Assembly: GCA_021200395.1 (NCBI GenBank)
Contig: JAJQGQ010000087.1
Span: 1 to 12,745 of the forward strand
From: Erysipelotrichaceae bacterium
GTDB lineage: Bacteria > Bacillota_I > Bacilli_A > Erysipelotrichales > Coprobacillaceae
Direction of reading: 5' to 3'
DNA length: 12,745 nt
Below, piece by piece: positions 6,614-12,745 of the stretch (positions within the stretch are counted from its first letter, which is position 1; every line of letters starts with the position of its first letter). Below the pieces are notes generated by a model, which was not told the DNA's origin, searched no databases, and was given only the letters and a program-made list of their open reading frames with translations. Made by a program: the position numbers and the translations under genes.

Positions 6614-9385
6614 ATGAATAAAAAGAAAAATGTTAAGCGTCAACGTATTAGATCAATTAAAATCATTGCGATGGCTGTTATCGTTGCCATGTCATCAGTA
6701 TGTATTTATTTTGGCTATGGCATCTTGAATCAAGTATCAGGTTTTTCTAAAACTGCTCTTTTGAATACAACAAGTTCTGTACAAATTGATCAAGATGGCA
6801 ATGAATATTATTCATATGGTTCTTCAGGGACAAAAAAAGATGTTGAATATGAAGATATTCCTCAGGTTATGATTGATGCTGTCATAGCAGCTGAAGATTC
6901 AAGGTTTTATGAGCATAATGGTTTTGATGTTCCTAGAATTTTGAAGGCGTTAATGGGTAATATTGCTGCTGGTGGTATTACGGCAGGTGGTTCTACTATT
7001 ACTCAACAATTGATTAAGAAGACTTATTATCCAAATGAAGAACAAACAATTGAAAGAAAAATTGGTGAGTTGGTTCTATCTATTGAAGCTACATCGCAAA
7101 CAACAAAAGAAGAGATTATTACAGCTTATCTTAATAATGTTTATTATGGTTATGGCAATAAAGCAATAGGTTTATATGCAGCATCTTATTATTATTTTAA
7201 TAAAGCACCGCAAAATTTAACTTTACCAGAAGCTGCATTACTTGCTGGATGTATTAATTCACCAACAAATTATGATCCATTTAATAATTTGGAGTTAGCA
7301 CAGCAAAGAAGAGATATTGTTTTAGATTTAATGGCTTATCATGGTTATATTAGCGAGGAAGAATGTGAAACAGCAAAATCTGTACCTGTTGAAAACACAT
7401 TGAATTCTAATCCAATCACAAACAATAATGAATATCAGGCTTATGCTGATAAAGTGACTCGTGAAGTTTATGAAACAACAGGATATGATCCTAATACAAC
7501 CGCTATGATTATTACAACATATATTGATACAGATTTACAAAGTTATCTCAATGATATCGCTACTGGTGAAGAATTTGATTATCCTGATGAATATTTACAA
7601 ACAGGAGCTTCTGTTCAAGAAACGAACACTGGTAGAATTGTGGGTGTTTTAGCTGCTAGAGATTATGTAGCAATGGGTACGACTTATGCATATGCAGCAG
7701 ATAAGGAGTTAGCACAAAATGATCCTAGTTATAACTATGGTCAGCGAAATCAGCCTGGATCTGCTTTGAAACCAATTGTTGCTTATGCAGCAGCGTTTGA
7801 ATATTTAGATTATTCAACTGCTCATTATGTTCATGATGTGCCATATAGTGATGGTGATTGGACACCAAAGAATTGGGATAATAGTTATCATGGTGATGTG
7901 ACTATTAAAGAAGCTTTGTCACAATCCTGGAACTTAGCAGCTATTCAAACATTAAGTGAAGTTGTTGATGAGGTTGGTACAAATGAAATGACCTCTTATA
8001 TGGAAGGCTTTGGATTTGATATGTATGATGAAAGTTTTGGCTTAGGTTATGCGATTGGTTCTTGGTCTACTGGTGTAACACCTGAAGAGGTAGCAGGAGC
8101 CTATGCTGCTATTGCGAATGGTGGTACATATATTGAACCTCATACTGTAGAAAGTATTACTATAGTTGAAACTGGAGAAGTTATTTATATTGATGAGGAT
8201 GCGCAAGAAAATAGTACACAAGCTCTTTCTGAAGAATCTGCATTTATGATTCGTTCTATTATGACTGATTATGTTTCTGATGGTACTGGTAGTTATTCAT
8301 ATTTGAATTTAGGTTATCAAATTGGTGCCAAGACTGGTACTTCTAACCACGCTTCTGATTCTTCTAATACTGCCTTGGCTGGTAAAAGCAAAGACTTATG
8401 GATGGCAGCGTATTCCCCAGATTACTCTTGGACCGTATGGTGCGGATATGACTCCGATGCTCAAAAATTAGGTTATTATCCAACTGGTAAGCCTGCCGCA
8501 CAAATATCGGCACTGATTGCTAAGTATATCCATAGTGACGGTGTCACCAATAGTTACCCAAGTCAACCTAGTGGTGTTAAAGAAGCAACTTGTATTTCTG
8601 GTATTTATCCATACATTTCACCTACTAGTTCTACACCTAGCAGTCGTATTATAAGTGGATATTTTAAATCATCTAACATGCCTTCTGATACTGCTACAGG
8701 AGCAAGCATTGATAGTTTATCAAGCTTTAGTGCTACTCTATCTGGTTCATCTATATCAGTACAGTTTGCCCAATACCCGTCTTCGACAGGTTCGTCATTG
8801 ACAAAAACATATACAGTTAATGGACAGAGTTATACGCTTCCATATTATGGTGATATTACGCAAATCTATGGAAATATTGTATATCAAGTTGATGTAACAG
8901 ATTCATCGGGTAATGGTGTTTATAGTCAATCATTGAGTTCAAGCAGTGGAACATTAAATTATACTTTCCCTGCTGGAGAATATACAGTAACAGGATATTA
9001 TGCTTATGAAAATGGCGCAGGCTCTTCTAATAAGATTTCTCAATCTATCACTGTAGGTGCAACACAGCTTGCTTCTTATACTAGAACAAGCCTTACTTCA
9101 ACTTCAGTGGCTTATAGTGTTACTGTTCCTAGTGGTAGCAGTCTATCAATAACTGTAAATGGTGAAACCCAAACAGTAACTTCTGACACAACTGTTACAT
9201 TCTATGGTTTAACACCTTCTACAAATTATGGTGCTATCTTCATAGAAACAACATCAACAGGTACAACAAATACTCTTACTTCTGATAACTTTACAACTTC
9301 AGCTGATACTTCTGAAGAAAATGAACATCAAGAAGAAACTGAAGATACTGAAACAAATAATGAAGCTGAAACATCAACAGAATAA
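6614..9385 (+). CDS. Class A penicillin-binding protein (bifunctional glycosyltransferase/transpeptidase, PBP1A type)
   Basis: A 923-residue protein that polymerises lipid II and cross-links the glycan strands. Basic cytoplasmic tail, TM anchor (about 15-36), then a GT51 domain: EDSRFYEHNGFD with catalytic Glu94, GGSTITQQLIKKTYY, and ERKIGELVLSIEA with the second Glu152. The transpeptidase domain carries SALK with Ser383/Lys386, SWN at 438-440 and KTGT from Lys573. Beyond the catalytic core are two Ser/Thr-rich beta-sandwich-like regions (about 703-814 and 815-893, FN3- or Big-like) and a highly acidic Glu/Thr tail (about 894-923), so it is longer than a minimal PBP1. AGGAGG (6603-6608) starts inside the stop codon of the upstream PBP and lies 5 bases before the ATG, indicating translationally linked expression. 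A bidirectional terminator follows. Confidence 0.93.
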   Translation: MNKKKNVKRQRIRSIKIIAMAVIVAMSSVCIYFGYGILNQVSGFSKTALLNTTSSVQIDQDGNEYYSYGSSGTKKDVEYEDIPQVMIDAVIAAEDSRFYEHNGFDVPRILKALMGNIAAGGITAGGSTITQQLIKKTYYPNEEQTIERKIGELVLSIEATSQTTKEEIITAYLNNVYYGYGNKAIGLYAASYYYFNKAPQNLTLPEAALLAGCINSPTNYDPFNNLELAQQRRDIVLDLMAYHGYISEEECETAKSVPVENTLNSNPITNNNEYQAYADKVTREVYETTGYDPNTTAMIITTYIDTDLQSYLNDIATGEEFDYPDEYLQTGASVQETNTGRIVGVLAARDYVAMGTTYAYAADKELAQNDPSYNYGQRNQPGSALKPIVAYAAAFEYLDYSTAHYVHDVPYSDGDWTPKNWDNSYHGDVTIKEALSQSWNLAAIQTLSEVVDEVGTNEMTSYMEGFGFDMYDESFGLGYAIGSWSTGVTPEEVAGAYAAIANGGTYIEPHTVESITIVETGEVIYIDEDAQENSTQALSEESAFMIRSIMTDYVSDGTGSYSYLNLGYQIGAKTGTSNHASDSSNTALAGKSKDLWMAAYSPDYSWTVWCGYDSDAQKLGYYPTGKPAAQISALIAKYIHSDGVTNSYPSQPSGVKEATCISGIYPYISPTSSTPSSRIISGYFKSSNMPSDTATGASIDSLSSFSATLSGSSISVQFAQYPSSTGSSLTKTYTVNGQSYTLPYYGDITQIYGNIVYQVDVTDSSGNGVYSQSLSSSSGTLNYTFPAGEYTVTGYYAYENGAGSSNKISQSITVGATQLASYTRTSLTSTSVAYSVTVPSGSSLSITVNGETQTVTSDTTVTFYGLTPSTNYGAIFIETTSTGTTNTLTSDNFTTSADTSEENEHQEETEDTETNNEAETSTE

Positions 9386-9390
9386 ATACA

Positions 9391-9418
9391 AAAGGCACCA
9401 GTTCATACTGGTGTCTTT
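9391..9418. terminator. Bidirectional terminator between convergent PBP1A and patatin genes
   Basis: AAAGGCACCAGT (9391-9402), loop TCAT, ACTGGTGTCTTT (9407-9418): a 12-bp stem with one G-U pair. On the minus strand it is followed by TTTTGTATTT, a reasonable U-tract; on the plus strand the U-run is short. The loop contains the TGA stop codon of the patatin gene (9403-9405, minus strand), so both transcripts share it. Confidence 0.8.
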
Positions 9419-10308
9419 AAATATGCTTTAATTTGATTTAATTGCTTTCTAACATCACTTCTACCAAGCTCATATAAATCTCCAAGTTTCTCTAAATTCT
9501 TTTCTGTACGTGATACAGTTACTTCTTCACTTGGAGCTATGACATATATAATACCTTGTTTTTCCAATTGATTAAGTATATCACATAATCCATTATAACG
9601 TTTATTACTATTAAGCAAGCTATTCAAAAAATGAGGGTAGTTTCGATATAATATCTTTTCAATTCTTTCAGTTGTACCAATATTTGTTGATTTACGATAA
9701 CTCTTATCTCTTGTCCTTACAACAAGAATCTTTTTATATTCCTGTTTTAAAGCATAATCAATAGGAATACTCACATAACATCCACCATCCAAATAAGGTT
9801 TTCCATCCACTATAACTTTCTTTGATAATATTGGCATACTTGCACTTGCACGTATAGCCTGAAAAATATCATCACATTCTTTGTCTTTAAACGCCACATG
9901 TTCCCCTGTTTCCAAACTTGTCGCAATTGTTATAAAATGCTTATCATGATTTAAAAACAATGGATGATCATAATTCTTCATACCATCAAATATAAAATCA
10001 AAACCAAAAATACCTTTATTATTCTTTAATGCCTGATAACCTAAATACCTTGGATCAAACCGATTCTCAAAAATAAACCTTGCCGTTTCTCCTATCATTC
10101 CCTCATGATATCCAACTGCGTTAATAGCCCCAGCAGAAATACCAATAGTATCCCTCATATTGATATCATTTAACATAAGTTCATCTAAAACCCCTGCTGT
10201 ATATAAACCTCTTAATGCTCCACCTTCTAATGCTACACATCCATCAATAATAATATCATCAGCTCTTCCTTGAGGAATTTCATTTAATCGCGAATAAATT
10301 TTATTCAT
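9403..10308 (-). CDS. Patatin-like phospholipase family protein (YjjU-like)
   Basis: A 301-residue cytosolic patatin-fold serine lipase/acyl hydrolase with a Ser-Asp dyad. The oxyanion-hole glycine loop is GGALRG (29-34), the nucleophile Ser58 lies in the elbow GISAG (56-60), and catalytic Asp174 lies in the DGG motif (LDGGCY). RASASMPIL between them is a typical patatin signature. The substrate, probably a phospholipid or other acyl ester, is not evident. No signal peptide or TM segment. AAGGAGGGA lies 4 bases before the ATG. It lies 70 bp downstream of the YolD-like gene on the same strand with no terminator in between, so readthrough from the polymerase operon is possible. An extended -10 in that gap suggests it also has its own promoter. 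Overall it resembles stand-alone bacterial patatins rather than the CapV effectors of CBASS, since no nucleotide cyclase is nearby. Confidence 0.9.
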   Translation of the reverse strand: MNKIYSRLNEIPQGRADDIIIDGCVALEGGALRGLYTAGVLDELMLNDINMRDTIGISAGAINAVGYHEGMIGETARFIFENRFDPRYLGYQALKNNKGIFGFDFIFDGMKNYDHPLFLNHDKHFITIATSLETGEHVAFKDKECDDIFQAIRASASMPILSKKVIVDGKPYLDGGCYVSIPIDYALKQEYKKILVVRTRDKSYRKSTNIGTTERIEKILYRNYPHFLNSLLNSNKRYNGLCDILNQLEKQGIIYVIAPSEEVTVSRTEKNLEKLGDLYELGRSDVRKQLNQIKAYLKTPV

Positions 10309-10329
10309 AAAATCCCTCCTTCGCTAATT

Positions 10330-10338
10330 ATTGTAACA
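10330..10338 (-). promoter_or_regulatory. Candidate extended -10 promoter for the patatin gene
   Basis: On the minus strand TG-T-TACAAT forms an extended -10, with a predicted start near 10323 just ahead of the ribosome binding site (10314-10320). The -35 is poor. It sits in the 70-bp gap after the YolD-like gene. Confidence 0.35.
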
Positions 10339-10378
10339 CAAACAACATAGCTATTAAAGTGATTCAATAAACATTAAA

Positions 10379-10693
10379 TTAATCTAATATCTCTATTTCT
10401 ACTAAATCTTGTAAATTCAACCTTGTTTTAACTATTTGTATCATCTTAGTATCAAAATTAATTTTTGCTACTTTACCTTCTAGTTGAATATATTCTCCTC
10501 TATAACGATAAACAACACGAATCATCATTCCCACTTCAATTTGATAAACAATCTGATTAAGCATCTCACACTCATATTCAGACAATTCATGATGTGAAAC
10601 AACAACCTTTTCCTGTTCCTTAATCAAATCTCTAAAGCCAACCAAAGCATCATAAGGCTGGAACATTTGTGCACGTGGTGCTTTTCTAGGCAT
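10379..10693 (-). CDS. YolD-like family protein
   Basis: A 104-residue protein of the YolD-like family, small proteins commonly encoded next to UvrX/DinB-type Y-family polymerases in Firmicutes and their phages and plasmids; they are thought to act as a polymerase accessory, functionally likened to UmuD. The N-terminus MPRKAPRAQMFQPYDALVGF matches the usual basic start plus (P)F(D)AL-G-(R/F) pattern. The middle is helical (SEYECEMLNQIVYQI), followed by a short beta-barrel-like end (IRVVYRYRGEYIQLEGKVAK). The gene overlaps the 3' end of the polymerase gene by 8 bp. I chose the ATG at 10693, with AGGTGG 5 bases upstream; an alternative GTG at 10702 lies inside that site. The overlap implies translational coupling, so the two proteins are probably made together. 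Confidence 0.85.
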   Translation of the reverse strand: MPRKAPRAQMFQPYDALVGFRDLIKEQEKVVVSHHELSEYECEMLNQIVYQIEVGMMIRVVYRYRGEYIQLEGKVAKINFDTKMIQIVKTRLNLQDLVEIEILD

Positions 10694-11942
10694 TATGACC
10701 ACCTACCAATGTATTACGTTTTCTTGTAGTAGCTTTATCATAAAAGTTCATACCTTTAAGTACTGCATTCTTACCATATTGATGTCTAATATCAACAATA
10801 GCTTCTTGAACTCTTTTTTCTTTTTCAATATCTTCAATATCAGTAAACAAATTAAATTGCTCATATAATTCATCCTTCACATTACCAAAGCTAATACCTA
10901 TTTGTCTAATTGAATAATCAGGATTCACAATACGCTTAAATAAATATTTAAATTCTTCCATAAGTAATTTTACCGAATTTGTTGTAACAGTTATTTTTTG
11001 ACTACCTCTTGATGGTTTAATAATATTCTTAGAATAACCAATATACAATGCAATATGATTCGTTACCAAATGTCTTTCCACTAAAGTCAATACATTCAAA
11101 TCAACCATTTCCTTCATTACCAAATAAGCATCATGATAATTATAATCTTCAAATAAAACCTGTGAATTAGAAATAGAATTACTTATTGGTTGATACTTTT
11201 TAATATCTGCTATAGTCACTGATTCCCTACCCCATGCATGATCAATCAAATATTCAGCATTTACACCAAAAATCCTATACAACAACTTCTCATCTGCATG
11301 GGCAACACCATACATATCCAATATTCCTACTGCATTCAATCTCCTCATAGTTCCTGCTCCTACCATCCAAAAATCTGTCAAAGGCTGATGATGCCACAAA
11401 GTCTGTTTATAAATATCCTCATCCAAGTAAGCCATATTATCTGCTGTATGTTTTGCTTCAATATCTAAAGCCACTTTTGTTAAGAACAAATTACTACCAA
11501 TACCTACAGTTGCTGTAATTCCTGTTTCATCCAAAATATCATCTATAATAGTTTTCGCTAATTGTTTAGGTGTCATTTTATACAAAGATAAATAACTTGT
11601 AATATCAAGAAATGACTCGTCGATAGAATAAACATGAATATCATCACAGGAAATATATTTTAGAAATATTGAATAAATTTTAGCAGCATATTGCATATAT
11701 AATGTCATTCTTGGAGTAGCTATAATATACTCAATATCCTTAGGAATTTGATAAATACGACCTCGACTTGATACTCCTAATTTTTTAATAGCAGGTGAAG
11801 CTGCTAATGTAATCGCTCCGCCTCCTCGCGTCGGATCAGCAACTACCAAATTAATCTTAAAAGGATCCAATCCTCTTTCTACACATTCAACAGAAGCATA
11901 AAACGATTTTAAATCAATGCATAAATAAACTCTATCTTTCAT
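10686..11942 (-). CDS. Y-family DNA polymerase (UvrX/UmuC-like translesion polymerase)
   Basis: A 418-residue error-prone translesion polymerase, close to the usual length. The palm begins CIDLKSFYASVE with metal ligand Asp10 and probable steric-gate Tyr15. The second catalytic pair is Asp108-Glu109 in YSIDESFLDIT. The basic ASPAIKKLGVSSRGRIYQIP segment is typical of the UvrX/UmuC finger region. A thumb with an HhH-like region (VGAGTMRRLNAVGI) and a little-finger domain follow. QFNLF at 362-366 near the C-terminus is a textbook-like beta-clamp binding pentapeptide. GAGGTGAT lies just before the ATG. It heads an operon with the overlapping YolD-like gene and is divergent from an S24 repressor, the arrangement expected for a damage-inducible polymerase. 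The predicted promoter's -35 is overlapped by a dyad shared with the repressor gene. Confidence 0.93.
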   Translation of the reverse strand: MKDRVYLCIDLKSFYASVECVERGLDPFKINLVVADPTRGGGAITLAASPAIKKLGVSSRGRIYQIPKDIEYIIATPRMTLYMQYAAKIYSIFLKYISCDDIHVYSIDESFLDITSYLSLYKMTPKQLAKTIIDDILDETGITATVGIGSNLFLTKVALDIEAKHTADNMAYLDEDIYKQTLWHHQPLTDFWMVGAGTMRRLNAVGILDMYGVAHADEKLLYRIFGVNAEYLIDHAWGRESVTIADIKKYQPISNSISNSQVLFEDYNYHDAYLVMKEMVDLNVLTLVERHLVTNHIALYIGYSKNIIKPSRGSQKITVTTNSVKLLMEEFKYLFKRIVNPDYSIRQIGISFGNVKDELYEQFNLFTDIEDIEKEKRVQEAIVDIRHQYGKNAVLKGMNFYDKATTRKRNTLVGGHNA

Positions 11943-11963
11943 GTTATCACCTCATAGCATTAT

Positions 11964-11991
11964 TTTATAATTAATATTATTATGCCTTCAA
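11964..11991 (-). promoter_or_regulatory. Predicted promoter of the polymerase operon
   Basis: On the minus strand TTGAAG (11986-11991), a 16-bp spacer and TATAAA (11964-11969; a TAAAAT two bases on would give 18 bp). The predicted start near 11957 lies close to the GAGGTGAT ribosome binding site (11946-11953). The -35 is embedded in the dyad at 11985-11997, so a protein bound there would block transcription. Confidence 0.45.
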
Positions 11992-11997
11992 GTAGGT
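11985..11997. promoter_or_regulatory. Candidate operator O1 (polymerase side)
   Basis: CCTTCAAGTAGGT shares 11 of 13 bases with the element at 12059-12071 and has dyad arms CCT/AGG. It covers the predicted -35 of the polymerase promoter. It is the likely binding site of the adjacent HTH-S24 repressor. Confidence 0.5.
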
Positions 11998-12032
11998 TTT
12001 GGGAATTTTTTAAAAATTAAAACATTTTTTAT

Positions 12033-12061
12033 TTGCAATATTTTTATTATTTTGATATCCT
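12033..12061 (+). promoter_or_regulatory. Predicted promoter of the repressor gene
   Basis: TTGCAA (12033-12038), a 17-bp spacer and TATCCT (12056-12061) with a TG one base upstream (extended -10). The expected start, about 12068, falls at the ribosome binding site AGGTGAT, implying a very short leader. Candidate operator O2 overlaps the -10. Confidence 0.35.
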
Positions 12062-12071
12062 ATAAGTAGGT
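12059..12071. promoter_or_regulatory. Candidate operator O2 (repressor side)
   Basis: CCTATAAGTAGGT has dyad arms CCTA/TAGG around TAAG and nearly matches O1. It overlaps the predicted -10, transcription start and ribosome binding site of the repressor gene, which fits autorepression. Confidence 0.5.
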
Positions 12072-12078
12072 GATAAAA

Positions 12079-12669
12079 ATGGAATTAAAAAATTTATTAT
12101 TACAATACGAGCGTCAAAACAACTTATCTCATGAGCAAATGGCTAAAAAGGCTGGTGTATCTCTGTCTACTTATTATCGTTGGATTACTGGAGAAAGTAT
12201 ACTATTAAAACGTAGAAATCTTGATACTCTTTCTGAAATACTGGATTGTAATGTTGAAATGGCTCTTAATCAGGGTGACAGATTAAAGCCAATCCTTGGT
12301 AGTGTTAAGGCTGGATATGATTTATGGGCTGATCAAAAGCTTGATGGCTATGTAGAGGTTGGTCCTGTTGATGCTAGAAAAGGTGATTACTTTTTAAGGG
12401 TTACTGGTGATTCTATGGAGGGATCTCATATTTTTAAAGGTGATCTTGTCTATGTGCAACAATGTAATGAAGTAAGTTCAGGCAGTATTGCCATTGTTAT
12501 GATTGGTAATGAAGCAACAATCAAGAAAGTTTATTATAAAAATGATTTAATGATTTTAGAAGCTTCAAATCCAAAGTATGAAACAAAATTCTTTACTCCT
12601 GAAGAAGTGATGGAACTTCCTGTGAAAATTATTGGCTTGGTACGTTTTGTTAGAACAGATTTTGTATAA
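12079..12669 (+). CDS. XRE-type HTH / peptidase S24 (LexA-like) self-cleaving repressor
   Basis: A 196-residue transcriptional repressor: an N-terminal helix-turn-helix of the XRE/Cro type (about 6-60; SHEQMAKKAGVSLSTYYRWI) joined to a LexA/UmuD/CI-like S24 domain. The scissile Ala78-Gly79 sits in GSVKAGYD, the catalytic Ser112 in GDSMEG, and the general-base Lys149 in EATIKK. RecA-stimulated self-cleavage on DNA damage is known for this family and inferred here. I chose ATG 12079, since AGGTGAT (12068-12074) precedes it by 4 bases and the in-frame GTG at 12070 lies within that site. The gene is divergent from the Y-family polymerase, with paired dyads between them, so the polymerase operon and its own gene are the likely targets. 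The XRE-type DNA-binding domain, rather than the winged helix of true LexA, places it with the HdiR-type SOS regulators. Confidence 0.92.
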   Translation: MELKNLLLQYERQNNLSHEQMAKKAGVSLSTYYRWITGESILLKRRNLDTLSEILDCNVEMALNQGDRLKPILGSVKAGYDLWADQKLDGYVEVGPVDARKGDYFLRVTGDSMEGSHIFKGDLVYVQQCNEVSSGSIAIVMIGNEATIKKVYYKNDLMILEASNPKYETKFFTPEEVMELPVKIIGLVRFVRTDFV

Positions 12670-12745
12670 GACAAAACATGTCCTAAAAATTTCGGTAATT
12701 CAAAATAATTTGGGGTTGCAAAGATTTTAATTATCAAATTAGATG
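12670..12745. other. Right-edge intergenic sequence
   Basis: No terminator with a U-tract is visible after the repressor stop; only a weak GACA-AAACA-TGTC hairpin (12670-12682) occurs. TTGCAA (12716-12721), 17 bp, TTAGAT (12739-12744) could be a promoter pointing right, but this is weak in such AT-rich DNA. Confidence 0.2.

Noticed and set aside
9403..10308. Patatin as a CapV-type CBASS anti-phage effector
   Set aside because: No CD-NTase, E1/E2 or JAB gene is adjacent, and the protein resembles stand-alone YjjU-like patatins; the neighbours are SOS and cell-wall genes.
11238..11468. 76-codon plus-strand frame inside the polymerase gene
   Set aside because: Antisense shadow of a well-supported gene, with no ribosome binding site or family match.
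12534..12737. Minus-strand frame overlapping the 3' end of the repressor
   Set aside because: Mostly antisense to the conserved S24 C-terminus and without a good ribosome binding site.

Overview
This window comes from a low-GC, AT-rich genome with strong Bacillota-type ribosome binding sites (AGGAGG variants before almost every gene), U-tract hairpin terminators and a Gram-positive gene set: tandem penicillin-binding proteins, a YolD-like protein with a Y-family polymerase, and a membrane-anchored beta-helix surface protein. My best guess is a gut Firmicute near the Erysipelotrichia (Catenibacterium/Coprobacillus-like). That is an impression from protein style, not a computed result. No rRNA, tRNA, CRISPR array or intact mobile element is visible.

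Layout. Positions 1-895 (+) hold the 3' part of an O-antigen ligase/Wzy-type polysaccharide gene, closed by a hairpin that looks bidirectional. A 235-bp gene-poor gap with a long-range 9-bp inverted repeat follows. Positions 1161-3911 (-) carry a Cof-type HAD phosphatase and, upstream of it, a large three-TM protein with an extracellular beta-helix; a terminator separates the two. Positions 4089-4430 (+) encode a MIF-like tautomerase with its own terminator. Positions 4541-9385 (+) form a two-gene cell-wall operon: a class B PBP (TTG start) followed 9 bp later by a bifunctional class A PBP with extra C-terminal beta-domains and an acidic tail. It ends at a hairpin shared with the convergent patatin gene.

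Positions 9403-11942 (-) carry a Y-family translesion polymerase, an overlapping YolD-like gene and, 70 bp further on, a patatin-like lipase. Facing them at 12079-12669 (+) is a LexA/S24-type self-cleaving repressor with an XRE-type helix-turn-helix. Between the divergent genes lie two near-identical dyads, CCTTCAAGTAGGT and CCTATAAGTAGGT, 74 bp apart. One overlaps the predicted -35 of the polymerase promoter and the other the predicted -10/start region of the repressor.

The most coherent system here is this compact DNA-damage module: the repressor would cleave itself at Ala78-Gly79 when DNA is damaged, freeing both promoters and inducing mutagenic translesion synthesis. It resembles known single-protein HTH-S24 regulators of umuC-like genes in Gram-positive bacteria (HdiR type). 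The operator sequence and the possible inclusion of the patatin gene are what is worth testing. The remaining genes mostly serve the cell envelope: polysaccharide polymerisation or ligation, peptidoglycan synthesis and a surface protein.
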